17,681 nt of DNA from CAZDBA01 sp964503615 (GCA_964503615.1 CAZDBA010000105.1:1-17681); one strand, 5' to 3'; positions 1-8,754 are shown, numbered from the stretch's first letter. The notes: generated by a model not told the origin, from the sequence alone. Translations and numbers: made by a program.

Positions 1-12
1 CCAAAGCAGTTT

Positions 13-183
13 TCAAAATCGCCAGAAAAATACTTGCGTTCGATTATGCGACCTAGTTCCATCTTCTGCGAAAGAAAGATCGTCTTGATCAAAACTTGCT
101 CGCAGGGTGTGCAAGCTTTTCCGCCGGGCAATCTCTTCTTCAGCAACTCGCCAAAACCACTTTGCCCAACCAATTCTATTCAT
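13..183 (-). CDS. doubtful small ORF, 56 codons
   Basis: An ATG at 183 opens a 56-codon frame ending in TGA at 13-15. It begins MNRIGWAKWFWRVAEEEIAR and continues with an acidic hydrophilic stretch (FDQDDLSFAEDG), which looks more protein-like than random. It starts 36 bp after the stop of the ankyrin gene on the same strand, so co-transcription is possible. There is no good ribosome binding site. The + strand is also open from base 1 to a TAA near 190 (63 codons, cut by the window edge), so the coding strand cannot be settled here. I do not recognise the product. Confidence 0.25.
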   Translation of the reverse strand: MNRIGWAKWFWRVAEEEIARRKSLHTLRASFDQDDLSFAEDGTRSHNRTQVFFWRF

Positions 184-219
184 TGTATTGTTTAAGTAAG
201 CCGCTTGCTTTAGTCGAAT

Positions 220-2385
220 TTATTCAGCAGGCTTAAGCATCTTTTTGATGTTGGGATTACGGGTCCAGTCGGATGCGGTTTGGCCTTGGTGATCAGAAAG
301 CGTTCGATCGGCCCCGTTCTCCAAAAGCAGATTGACTATCTCAACGTTTCCCAATCGGGCTGCGCGGTGAAGGGGCGTAATCTCTTTTTCAGCAATTGCA
401 TTAACCTCCGCGCCCGACTTGACGAGAAGCTCCGCGATTTCCAGCCGATTCCAAAATGCGGCTTCGTGAAGAGCCCGCTCATCTAAATAGCCTGAGTCCT
501 TGCTTTCGTTTTTGATGTTCACGTCGCAACCGGCTGCCAGCAACAGACGAACGATCTCAACATTCCCTAACTCCGTCGCCTTGTGCAGTGCGGGAAAGCC
601 ATCGGTTCCACGAGCTTGTGCAAGTTGAGGATCCTGTTGCAACAGTTGTTCGACTTGCTCAACACGTTGTAGAGCAACCGCAGAGTAAAAGTCGATCTCA
701 ACACCGGCTTGTGCAAGGACTTCTACAACTTCCCCGATCGCACGTGTGTCTGTCGCGGAAGGGTGGACCGATTGCGAGATCATCTCGATCAAAGTTGGCT
801 GGCCCTCTACAGTTTTCGTGTTTGCCCCCGCATCAATGAACGCCGAACAGAGCTTGGCCGATAGCGTTTTCTGAGAACGGATCGAAACAGAGAGACATTC
901 ATCTACAATTTTCTGTCGCTGCTGAGCATCTCCGGACTGAAACGATTTGTGCCCAAGAATCACGCTCGCATTTTCCGGTTTGCAGAAATAAGCGGCAACG
1001 TGAAGTGCGGTCTGTTGGTCACCGTTGGCAAGATCACTGCGGGCAACCGCAAACGGATCAACGCCGCGGTCCAACAGCAACTGTACCATTTCCGGAACGC
1101 CGTCGCGGGCTGCGAAATGTAACAACGTTGCATTGTCTCCAACTACCCAACGGCCCATTCTCGGGCCTTGCCAGGTAATTCGCCGCTCAAGGTCGGCTCC
1201 CTGATCGATCAATAACTGCAACACATCTGAATTCTGATTACTTAACGCGAGCTTGGAAACGGGAAAGCCTTTTCCGCCAGCAAAGTTGTCGATGTCCATT
1301 TTGTCCGGAAACGTCGAAAGCAAGTAGCGAACGATCTCAACCTCGCCACTTTGCACCGCGGATCGAAGTGGCTGTTGTTCGCGGACATAACGGTCCAACA
1401 ACTCCGGTTCTCGCTCAAGCAGTTTTTTGACTTGCTTCAGATCTCCGACTTCGATGGCAGGCAACAATTGGAATTCGACGCCCTCTTCAACATAAACATT
1501 GAGGATCCGTTTCCACTTGGCGAAGTGAGCCGCCGCCTGATCGTCGGCAGCAACTGCCTTACTGTTTGAGATCGCGTGTTGTAGCGGACTGTTGGCAAAC
1601 GCATCGACTTGGTTGGGATTCGCGCCGGCTTGCAGCAACATTCGCACAATCTCGATGTCACTTGCTAGTCTTAACGGAGTGAACTTGTTGTAGGCAACCG
1701 CGTCAACGTTGGCTCCATTGTCCAACAGCCACTTCACCACCTCAACATGTCCAAACCTTGCCGCTACGTGCAGCGGCGTCCGTTTGTCTTCATCAATCCG
1801 TTCGATTAAATCGGGGTCGGCTTTGAGCATTTTCAAAGCAACGTCTGGAAAGCCACTCCAAAGATAGTGTTGCGGCAATTCCGCTCGAGCAAAATTGAAT
1901 AGCATCGGATAGTCCGCCGATTTTACAGAAATCGATTCGAAATCGATTTCGATCCGAATGGAGAGTTGCTTACCCGAATTTGGGGCAGGTAAGTTCTGCC
2001 AACAAATCGAACCATCACGATATTCGCCGAACGATACGAAGAAAGCAAACTCACTAACAGGTTTAATTTCGAACGATGGTCTCTGCTGGCCCTCGGTTTG
2101 AGGAGCGGTCTGCGACACATCGAAGCTTTGCTTGGTTTCCAAGTCAGTGATTACAAAGCGGACCGCGCCGGCTCCATCAACCGACTCGGGATGGGGTATC
2201 GAGATCGACGACTGTGTCTCATTTTTTAAGACAACCTCAAACGTCTCATCGAGGTCGATGATACCAACGGTGGAACCTTCCTCAACACGAAGATTCAACG
2301 TCGCCGTCAGCTCCTGGGAATACGCTGCGCCTAAAACGGGTACATGCAGGGCCAAAATCAACATGGCCAAGTAGGGAATATTCAT
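220..2385 (-). CDS. exported ankyrin-repeat protein
   Basis: 721 residues. Residues 1 to about 23 form a signal peptide: a hydrophobic core (LAMLILALHVPVLGA) and then AAYSQ, a plausible signal peptidase I site. Residues about 25-165 are a beta-rich segment with no motif I can name, perhaps an Ig-like sandwich. From about 175 to the end there are roughly ten to twelve ankyrin repeats. Clear copies include TPLHVAARFGHVEVVKWLL (203-221), TLLHFAARDGVPEMVQLLL, PALHKATELGNVEIVRLLL, RALHEAAFWNRLEIAELLV and TPLHRAARLGNVEIVNLLL. Several middle repeats are degenerate or carry insertions. Ankyrin repeats bind proteins and the signal peptide puts this one outside the cytoplasm, but the partner is unknown. 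The start is the only ATG that gives the signal peptide. It is divergent from the membrane-protein gene across a 75 to 138 bp gap, depending on that gene's start. Confidence 0.9.
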   Translation of the reverse strand: MNIPYLAMLILALHVPVLGAAYSQELTATLNLRVEEGSTVGIIDLDETFEVVLKNETQSSISIPHPESVDGAGAVRFVITDLETKQSFDVSQTAPQTEGQQRPSFEIKPVSEFAFFVSFGEYRDGSICWQNLPAPNSGKQLSIRIEIDFESISVKSADYPMLFNFARAELPQHYLWSGFPDVALKMLKADPDLIERIDEDKRTPLHVAARFGHVEVVKWLLDNGANVDAVAYNKFTPLRLASDIEIVRMLLQAGANPNQVDAFANSPLQHAISNSKAVAADDQAAAHFAKWKRILNVYVEEGVEFQLLPAIEVGDLKQVKKLLEREPELLDRYVREQQPLRSAVQSGEVEIVRYLLSTFPDKMDIDNFAGGKGFPVSKLALSNQNSDVLQLLIDQGADLERRITWQGPRMGRWVVGDNATLLHFAARDGVPEMVQLLLDRGVDPFAVARSDLANGDQQTALHVAAYFCKPENASVILGHKSFQSGDAQQRQKIVDECLSVSIRSQKTLSAKLCSAFIDAGANTKTVEGQPTLIEMISQSVHPSATDTRAIGEVVEVLAQAGVEIDFYSAVALQRVEQVEQLLQQDPQLAQARGTDGFPALHKATELGNVEIVRLLLAAGCDVNIKNESKDSGYLDERALHEAAFWNRLEIAELLVKSGAEVNAIAEKEITPLHRAARLGNVEIVNLLLENGADRTLSDHQGQTASDWTRNPNIKKMLKPAE

Positions 2386-2523
2386 GCCTGTGATTTTAAT
2401 GGTTCGTAACGGTGCAAGCCACCTAAATGACTGGATTGGCGAAAGCAGCTAGAATTACGGATGTTACTGCTGTTCGCGAACTCATTCGATCATTCCCTTA
2501 AAGAACTTAGAACAAACCTATTT

Positions 2524-2982
2524 ATGAACTGGCCCACATCCATTTTGCTTACCAACGTTGTTGCGACGTTATTTTTAGTCGGGCTTATTTGGTTAATCCA
2601 AGTCGTCCACTATCCGCTTTTCGACGATGTTGGCGAGCAAAATTACGTCACTTACCAACAGCGACATCAATCCAACATCACTTACATCGTCGGCCCCGTG
2701 ATGTTGATCGAAATTATCACTGCCGTCATGCTGGCGATCTATCCAGTCAAGGGCGTGGGCAACACACTGGTTTATGTTGGCATCGCGCTCGTAGTTGTGA
2801 TTTGGCTGTCGACCGCGTTTATTCAAGTTCCATGCCATTCGAAACTGGTGAATGGGTTTGATCCGGCAGCCTATAAATGGCTGGTCCAATCAAACTGGAT
2901 CCGCACAATCGCCTGGACAGGGCGCGGTGTAATCGTGACTTGGATGTTGGTGCAGGTTTTGGGCAAGTCGGGGTCGGGGTAG
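2524..2982 (+). CDS. small four-helix integral membrane protein
   Basis: 152 residues from the ATG at 2524. The frame is also open from an ATG at 2461, which would add 21 residues. I prefer 2524 because the protein then begins directly with the first membrane helix (MNWPTSILLTNVVATLFLVG), as I recall for relatives, and the extra residues look unconserved. Neither start has a good ribosome binding site. Four hydrophobic helices lie at about 7-27, 53-73, 81-101 and 128-146. The polar landmarks HYPLF (29-33), QVPCHSKL (101-108) and NWIRTIAW (124-131) look like family signatures and recall an uncharacterised DUF1772-like group of short membrane proteins. No reaction can be assigned. The gene ends against the convergent AsmA-like gene. 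Confidence 0.75.
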   Translation: MNWPTSILLTNVVATLFLVGLIWLIQVVHYPLFDDVGEQNYVTYQQRHQSNITYIVGPVMLIEIITAVMLAIYPVKGVGNTLVYVGIALVVVIWLSTAFIQVPCHSKLVNGFDPAAYKWLVQSNWIRTIAWTGRGVIVTWMLVQVLGKSGSG

Positions 2983-2998
2983 GCTCTCAGTAGCTCGG

Positions 2999-3017
2999 CA
3001 GGAGCCTCGCTCTCCTG
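2999..3017. terminator. hairpin between convergent genes
   Basis: CAGGAG (2999-3004) pairs perfectly with CTCCTG (3012-3017) across a 7-nt loop. It occupies the 36-bp gap between two convergent stop codons, where a bidirectional terminator is expected. Neither side has a proper T-run (the + side continues ATTAATTG), so intrinsic termination would be weak. The wording of the sequence also looks like a dispersed intergenic repeat I associate with Rhodopirellula-like genomes; that is recall and has not been checked. Confidence 0.4.
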
Positions 3018-3018
3018 A

Positions 3019-6000
3019 TTAATTGCCGAAAAGCCCCTTGAGGCCCTTTTGCAACTCGCCGCCAAGCTTTTCCTGAATTCCGTTTTGGATCTTGTCCTGA
3101 ACTCGATCCTGAATCTCGTTCTGGATTTTATTGTTCAGCTTTTGTTGAGCTTGCTGAACTTCCTCTTGGATTCGGTTCTGAACTTCACCTGTTTTTTCCT
3201 GAATCACGCCGTTAATCGCATTGCGACTCGCTTGTTGGACAAGCTGTTGGGATAGTTGACGGATCGCCTGTGTGTCCAAACGCGGCTTGGTAGCCGTACC
3301 ACCGATCGGAATCTGAAGGGATTGCCCGCTCAAACTCGCCAGCCAACGATTGTCTCCCAGCCATTCATCCTGGATTGGAATACTGGCGACCAAGTTGACT
3401 GTTTGATCGAGTCCCACAAAGCCCTCGGTCGTTACAACAACGTCATCAATGTTCAGCCGAATTCCTTGATGATGAACACGGCCGTCTTGAACAACGAACG
3501 GAATCTCCTGATCGCCAAGATCCATCCAAACCGATTGCATTTCTTTGGTATCTGACCCCGGTTTGAGCAACTGCTTGATTTGTTGCACACTTGTAAAAAG
3601 CTGTTCGGCTAGCGGACCGGCGCCAACGCTTCCGCCTTTAAGTGAGATCGTTCCTCGAGTTTGAAGTTGCATCGGTTCGTAGATCGGCGCCTGAAGTGAA
3701 TCGACGTTCACCGTTATTTTGCCTTGAGCCTCCGTCGCGTCGGCCACCAGTGGCGTAAGGTACTTCAAAAAGTCTTTGCAAACCTCTGAGGAAAGGTCGA
3801 TATTGTCGACAATTTTTCCAGACTCCATCACGAGATAAGGTTCTTCGCTTCGCATGTCGATGATCGGTTTTAAATTCAACGCGCCACCCACGAATGAGAT
3901 CTCACTTGACTGTAAGAAAGCTACGCTTTGATTTACGTCCAGTTGGATCTCGCTGGCGCCCAGGGGCAAGTCGAGAACTTCTCCAGCATCCCAAGCGAAT
4001 CGAGTTTGCACCTTTAGCTCCGGCGGAATCCATGCCGCAGCCATCTCGGGGCTGAGCTCGGAGAACAACGGGCCGTTAACGTCGAACTGCTGCGGCCCTG
4101 AACCGCTGAGCTTTAACGTTTCATAGGTGTAGGCATCCAGCAACCCGTCGATCTTGTTCCAGTCAGGACTCCATTGGCCCTGGAACTGAGTTTGCCAACT
4201 GCCCGCCAGATCGGAAATGGACCCGTTTGCCCCGACTGCGACCGCGCTTGAGTTGATCTTGGCTTCGGAGAAATGAATGGTGTCAAAATCCTGAGCAATT
4301 CCGATCGCGCCATTGATTTCAACTTTGTCATCTCGCAACAACTCGCTCCATTGCATCTGGCTGGACGCGTTGCGAACCCCAGCGTCAGCGGCAGCAGGTT
4401 GTCTTTGAGCCGCGACGAATTCGTTTACAACCGCGTTTACCTGTGCAATGATTGCGTCGTTGTTGCTGGAAAGTTTTGCATTTCCTTCAGCCGTACCGAA
4501 CCAGTTGATACTGTCTTGATCGGGGCTGATTCCGAACCAATTCGTGATACGGTTCATATCGGCGGCGAACGCGACATCGCCCGTCACGTTAATCACTTCG
4601 GTCACGGTCATCCTGATCTCTTGCGCTCGCGCATTGAGTGAAGAACAGGAAACATTGAAAATCGGCATGTAAATCAAGCCGCTATTTAGGTCGTAGCTTA
4701 ACTGGCCATCTCCACTGACGACCTGCTCATTAAACTGGGCTCCGTATCCATCGAACGCCAAGTTGCCCATTTGATATTCCAAGTTGTTCAACACGATCAG
4801 TTCAGGGCTGACGTTTGCTTCAAACGTTGACTCGATTCGACCGGTTGCATCGAAATCGCCGCACCAGACAAAGTTTCGAATGTGCGACAACCATCCATCG
4901 ACGCTACCTTTGACATCACAATTAAGCTTGGCCGTTTCCAAGTTTGCCAAGTCGGTGATTGGCTCGGCTAGGCGCACCGTAAACGTTTCTTTGCCCACTA
5001 CGGCCCGAGCACCGCCGCTGTTGATTTGAATCGTTCCATCGGAAAGGCTTTTCCCACTGGCATTGCAAATCGCGACCAGTTTATCCGGGGACCAACGAGG
5101 CATTTCTGGAAGTTGAATGATGGGCTGGTTGATCTCAAACTTGCCACCGATCTGCACCGGGCGGTCGCTCACACTAAACTCGGTGGCCAGCTGAGGGTCG
5201 CCTTTGAAGCTCCAGCTGAATTCCCCGCCAAATTTCCCGGCGAGCTCGACTCCCGTCAGGTCCACAAACTGACTGAGGTTTTGTTGCAGCAGGGCAAGGT
5301 CACCATTCTCGATCAGGAAGTTTCCGATTTGTGAGTTTGCTTTTCCCGTCACAGTCACGAAATCAGATTCGCAACGAACGTTTTCCAGCACAACGTCGTT
5401 GTTGGATTGTGCGACCTGTGCCGTAAGACGTAGCGGCTTGTGCCAGTTCAGCAGCTGCCCACCACGGCGCGCGGTGAGGTTAAATGCTTCCGAGTCGATA
5501 ACCAAACGCCGCATTCCCGCTTCAGCGCGAGTGGTAACATCAAACGTGAGCTTGCCAGTTTCGACGCTCAAGTCTTTATGCAGCCCCAACGTCTCGGGAA
5601 TCATGCTGGCAATCTTTGGCAATTCTACTTCGCCGTGCGCTGTAAATTCTCCTGTTGGCACTTCGCCCGTCGGCGCCATTACCGATAGATGTGCAAGATC
5701 GATCTGACCGTTGGAAGTGACGGAGCCAAAGTCTGTTTTCGTTTCAAAGTTGACCGCTTGAATTTCACTGGCCGCCAGTTTCAGCTGGCCGTTGGCAAAC
5801 AACCGCTCCAATGTGACTTGGTCATTCTTAAGGTAGTGAGGCGCAACCAACGCTAACTGGGAGATCGTCATGCGATCCAGATTGGCGGCGATGCCACTCC
5901 CCCCGTCGGAAAACTGAAAGTCCGCATTGCCATCTATCTGCCCGATCGCGTTGCAAGGCCCGATCACTCGTTGCAGTGCTGGAACGAGCACGGAAACGGG

Positions 6001-6738
6001 AACGGCTTGGGTCTGCAATTGACAAGTGCCGTTGTTGGCAATGATCTGCTTGGAGCCGGCATCCAACGCCAAGCGAAGTTGTAGTACACCTGCAGGTTGG
6101 TTGGTGGCTTGCGCATTGCAACTGACATCGGCAACGACGGCTGCGCCTTGACCGGCGATTTCTGAATTGACGTTGAGGTTGTCGATCAACCATGTCTGCG
6201 TGTCGGTCGAAGTTGCGATGTGAACTTCGCCTCCCTTGACGGTTAATTGAAGGTGTGGCAAATCGGAAGCCGGTTCGTCCGACGGCTTCATATACTCGGC
6301 AATCGCATCTTCCAAGTTGCTACCGTCAGGTCGCAGGTGGAGATAGACTTTGGGGTTTTCGACTTCGATCTCGCCCAGTTCACTACTTGCTGATGCAAAT
6401 CCGTAAAGCGATTTTGATGTTGTCACCGAATCGACTGTCACCAATGTGTCGCCTGCGTCGTTACGAACTGTGACGCCTGAGATCCTGGTGGGTGAAAACC
6501 AACCTGTAGAAACGTTGTCCGCTACAATATTGCCTTTGAAGTCAGCGGTTGCCCAGTCGATCGCTTTTTGCTTGAGTGGAGTCCGCACGATGATGGCGGG
6601 CAGAAAGTAAAACAGCACGAGTAAGATCAAGAGGATCCATGGCCAGCGGCGACGCTTCCGCTTGGTAGTCATCTCCTGATGTTCGGTATTCGTTTCTTGG
6701 TCGCGATTTTCGCGACGATCCTGCCTACGATTTGACAT
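3019..6738 (-). CDS. AsmA/DUF748-like large envelope protein
   Basis: 1239 residues. A short, highly charged cytoplasmic head (1-32, rich in R, E and K) is followed by one membrane helix (33-51, WPWILLILLVLFYFLPAII). About 1100 residues of beta-rich sequence follow, with recurrent short strands and phrases such as GEIEVENPKVYLHLRPDGSNLEDAI near 120-145. That phrase is typical of the AsmA/TamB/DUF748 superfamily, whose members form long beta grooves in the periplasm and are linked to lipid transport or outer-membrane homeostasis. The last 60 or so residues differ: a glutamine-rich helix with hydrophobic residues every fourth position (see findings), ending GLKGLFGN. The ATG at 6738 has no clear ribosome binding site. 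The in-frame Met23 has AGGAG almost touching it, too close to favour it. The gene is divergent from the mutarotase gene. The exact role is unknown. Confidence 0.8.
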   Translation of the reverse strand: MSNRRQDRRENRDQETNTEHQEMTTKRKRRRWPWILLILLVLFYFLPAIIVRTPLKQKAIDWATADFKGNIVADNVSTGWFSPTRISGVTVRNDAGDTLVTVDSVTTSKSLYGFASASSELGEIEVENPKVYLHLRPDGSNLEDAIAEYMKPSDEPASDLPHLQLTVKGGEVHIATSTDTQTWLIDNLNVNSEIAGQGAAVVADVSCNAQATNQPAGVLQLRLALDAGSKQIIANNGTCQLQTQAVPVSVLVPALQRVIGPCNAIGQIDGNADFQFSDGGSGIAANLDRMTISQLALVAPHYLKNDQVTLERLFANGQLKLAASEIQAVNFETKTDFGSVTSNGQIDLAHLSVMAPTGEVPTGEFTAHGEVELPKIASMIPETLGLHKDLSVETGKLTFDVTTRAEAGMRRLVIDSEAFNLTARRGGQLLNWHKPLRLTAQVAQSNNDVVLENVRCESDFVTVTGKANSQIGNFLIENGDLALLQQNLSQFVDLTGVELAGKFGGEFSWSFKGDPQLATEFSVSDRPVQIGGKFEINQPIIQLPEMPRWSPDKLVAICNASGKSLSDGTIQINSGGARAVVGKETFTVRLAEPITDLANLETAKLNCDVKGSVDGWLSHIRNFVWCGDFDATGRIESTFEANVSPELIVLNNLEYQMGNLAFDGYGAQFNEQVVSGDGQLSYDLNSGLIYMPIFNVSCSSLNARAQEIRMTVTEVINVTGDVAFAADMNRITNWFGISPDQDSINWFGTAEGNAKLSSNNDAIIAQVNAVVNEFVAAQRQPAAADAGVRNASSQMQWSELLRDDKVEINGAIGIAQDFDTIHFSEAKINSSAVAVGANGSISDLAGSWQTQFQGQWSPDWNKIDGLLDAYTYETLKLSGSGPQQFDVNGPLFSELSPEMAAAWIPPELKVQTRFAWDAGEVLDLPLGASEIQLDVNQSVAFLQSSEISFVGGALNLKPIIDMRSEEPYLVMESGKIVDNIDLSSEVCKDFLKYLTPLVADATEAQGKITVNVDSLQAPIYEPMQLQTRGTISLKGGSVGAGPLAEQLFTSVQQIKQLLKPGSDTKEMQSVWMDLGDQEIPFVVQDGRVHHQGIRLNIDDVVVTTEGFVGLDQTVNLVASIPIQDEWLGDNRWLASLSGQSLQIPIGGTATKPRLDTQAIRQLSQQLVQQASRNAINGVIQEKTGEVQNRIQEEVQQAQQKLNNKIQNEIQDRVQDKIQNGIQEKLGGELQKGLKGLFGN

Positions 6739-6887
6739 AACGCATCATGTGGGTTTGAAAAAGAATGCGGAGGGAGTCTAGAATGAGGGCAGGGGAGTGG
6801 CCAGAGAAATTCCGCTAGCAACAAACTGGATGCATGTCTATATTCTTTGAGCATCCCACTCGCACGCAACTAAAAAATTGAAACGCC
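6739..6887. promoter_or_regulatory. divergent promoter region, AsmA-like / mutarotase
   Basis: This 149-bp gap lies between two divergently transcribed starts, so it must hold promoters for both. A TATATT at about 6838-6843 is a possible -10 box for the + strand gene. I find no convincing -35 partner and no strong palindrome. The call rests mainly on gene orientation. Confidence 0.35.
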
Positions 6888-7334
6888 ATGTTGAAACACC
6901 AGCTAATCCACCCTGAGATCAGCGCAACTCTGGCGACAGCTGGACATAGCAGCAAAGTGCTAATCGCTGACGGAAATTATCCTGCTTCGAGTGCGATTGG
7001 TCCCAAGGCAAAACTGGTAAGCCTGAATTTGGCGCCCGGCTTGATGACTGTGCAGCAGGTGTTTGAAGTCCTTATCACGGCCATCCCGATCGAAGCGGTC
7101 AATACGATGGGAATGCCCGATGATGATCCGCACAAGTTGGACGTCGAACCGCCCGTATGGTCAGAGTATCGGTCGACTTTAAAGTCGGCTGGTTTGAGTG
7201 CTGAACTCGACCCGATTGACCGCTGGGAGTTCTACGACGCAGTAGCCAGTCCTAGCCACGTGCTGACTATCCAAACTGGAGATCAAGCGCTTTGGAGCAA
7301 TCTTTTGTTAACAATTGGTGTCCGACAAAGCTGA
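6888..7334 (+). CDS. RbsD/FucU-family sugar mutarotase
   Basis: 148 residues, the usual length for the RbsD/FucU family, which interconverts anomers of ribose or L-fucose. The expected landmarks are present in order: H20 in AGHSSK (the histidine position needed for catalysis in RbsD), then ADGNYPASS (27-35), a central VQQVFEVLITAIPIEAV stretch (55-71) and a C-terminal block FYDAVASPSHVLTIQTGDQA followed by LWSNLL. In relatives the last block normally reads roughly FY-R-A ... TGE ... Y-N. Here an aspartate follows FY, and tryptophan (W136) takes the usual tyrosine position before N138, so substrate preference may differ. FucU-like is more likely than RbsD because of length and the FY block. 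No fucose or ribose catabolic genes flank it. It converges on pepT with a 35-bp gap. Confidence 0.85.
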   Translation: MLKHQLIHPEISATLATAGHSSKVLIADGNYPASSAIGPKAKLVSLNLAPGLMTVQQVFEVLITAIPIEAVNTMGMPDDDPHKLDVEPPVWSEYRSTLKSAGLSAELDPIDRWEFYDAVASPSHVLTIQTGDQALWSNLLLTIGVRQS

Positions 7335-7369
7335 CAGAAACAGAGATGCGCCGCTAAAGCCGTCGTTGC

Positions 7370-8605
7370 TTACTCATTGGCCCAGAGTTTCAGGATCTCG
7401 ATTCCGACTTCTCCGGCCGCGACCATCTCATCCAGACAAGCCCATTCGAGTGGTGAGTGGATATTGTGCTGACCGGACGACAGATTTGGGGTCGGCAAAC
7501 CCAGCTCAGTCAATTGCGAGCCGTCGGTGCCGCCGCGAATAATAGAACGATTGGCGGTCCGGCCTAACGCTTCGTGTGCTTTGACTGCGAACTCGACCGC
7601 GCGGGGTTCGTGCACCAAACCGTCTGCCAAGTTGCGGTACTGTTTGACAATCTCAATCTTTACTGTGATGCCTGCCATCTCCGCTTCCACTTCTCGCGCG
7701 ATACCGTTCAGGATTTCAGCGTAGTCGTTCAGCTTCGCCGATTCGAAATCGCGCAACAGGACTCTTAAAGTCGACTCGGCCACGCCACCTTCGAGAACAT
7801 AGGGATGCAGGAAACCATCTCGTCCATCCGTTCGCTCCGGCGAGAGTTCAACTGGCATGCGGTCAATAAAACGAGCCGCGGCACGGATCGAGTTGACCAT
7901 TTTGTCTTTGGCCAAAGCGGGGTGAATATTAACGCCTTGGAACGTGATCAGCGCACCATCAGCAGAAAACGTTTCTGAGTCGACATCATTCTGACCGCCA
8001 CCATCGAAAGTATAGCAAACCGTTGCGTTGACTGATGCCACATCGACATGCTCAACACCTTTGCCGATCTCTTCGTCACAAGTGAACAACAACCGTACGG
8101 GCCCATGGCAAATTTCGGGGTTCTCAATCAAAGTGTTTGCCAATTCCATCATGATTGCCACACCAGCTTTGTCATCACCGCCCAACAGAGTTGTTCCATC
8201 GGTGGTGATGAGCGTTTTACCTTTGGCCTCTACCAGTTCGCTGCAAGTTGCGGCCGTGATGATCTTGGAAGGGTCGCCGGAAAGCTGAATGTCTTTGCCA
8301 TCGAAATTCTCGATCACGTTTGGCTTGACTCCGTCCCCGCTGGTTTCCGGTGATGTATCAAAATGGGCGTTGAATGCGACCACGGGAGCATCTTGCTTGC
8401 CAGGACTGGCTGGCAAAGTCGCTAAAACGATTCCGTGCTCGTTCTGGGTTACGTCCTGAACGCCCATCTCACGAAGTTGCTGAACGATCAGCTTGCCCAA
8501 CTCGATCTGCCCCGGACTGCTGGGATAACAGCCCGCGTTATCGACGGCAGTCGTGTTAATTTGGACGTACTGTAAAAAGCGATTGAGTAATCTTGTCGAG
8601 TTCAT
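7370..8605 (-). CDS. pepT: peptidase T (tripeptide aminopeptidase)
   Basis: 411 residues, matching PepT of enteric bacteria. This M20-family dinuclear zinc enzyme removes the N-terminal residue from tripeptides in the cytoplasm. All metal and catalytic positions are present: H81 and D83 in NAHFDTSP, the bridging D144 in LGGDDKAG, catalytic E178 and ligand E179 in CDEEIG, D201 in TFDGGG, and H383 in GQHNIHSPLEW. The RGGTDGS motif (357-363) of the substrate pocket is intact. The start ATG at 8605 gives the normal N-terminus and has only a weak GGAA-like site upstream. It is divergent from the exonuclease gene. Confidence 0.95.
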   Translation of the reverse strand: MNSTRLLNRFLQYVQINTTAVDNAGCYPSSPGQIELGKLIVQQLREMGVQDVTQNEHGIVLATLPASPGKQDAPVVAFNAHFDTSPETSGDGVKPNVIENFDGKDIQLSGDPSKIITAATCSELVEAKGKTLITTDGTTLLGGDDKAGVAIMMELANTLIENPEICHGPVRLLFTCDEEIGKGVEHVDVASVNATVCYTFDGGGQNDVDSETFSADGALITFQGVNIHPALAKDKMVNSIRAAARFIDRMPVELSPERTDGRDGFLHPYVLEGGVAESTLRVLLRDFESAKLNDYAEILNGIAREVEAEMAGITVKIEIVKQYRNLADGLVHEPRAVEFAVKAHEALGRTANRSIIRGGTDGSQLTELGLPTPNLSSGQHNIHSPLEWACLDEMVAAGEVGIEILKLWANE

Positions 8606-8645
8606 TTGGGTTCCGAATTCTGCTGACGTGGATGAATTAGTTTAA

Positions 8646-8754
8646 CCGATTGCGGGCAAAATCTGTTTCGGCGTTTTACTGGTAAAGTTATTTTCTAACT
8701 GGTGAATATTTGAGGGCAATTAACTTTGATTGTTTCGAACTAGCCCGCAATCGG
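8646..8754. repeat. 12-bp inverted repeat in divergent promoter region
   Basis: CCGATTGCGGGC (8646-8657) and GCCCGCAATCGG (8743-8754) are perfect reverse complements 85 bp apart. They lie in the 186-bp gap between the divergent pepT and exonuclease starts. The AT-rich interval holds two copies of ACTGGT (near 8679 and 8699) and probably the promoters. A pair of operator half-sites for a looping regulator, or a large stem, are both possible. Confidence 0.45.

Noticed and set aside
1..192. Open + strand frame at the left edge
   Set aside because: It is open for 63 codons from base 1, but its translation (many S, P, C and F) looks like a mirror of the minus-strand ORF and has no family resemblance.
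3049..3255. DNA repeat at the end of the AsmA-like gene as a mobile or tandem repeat
   Set aside because: The repetition follows from the periodic protein helix it encodes; the copies are not exact at the DNA level.
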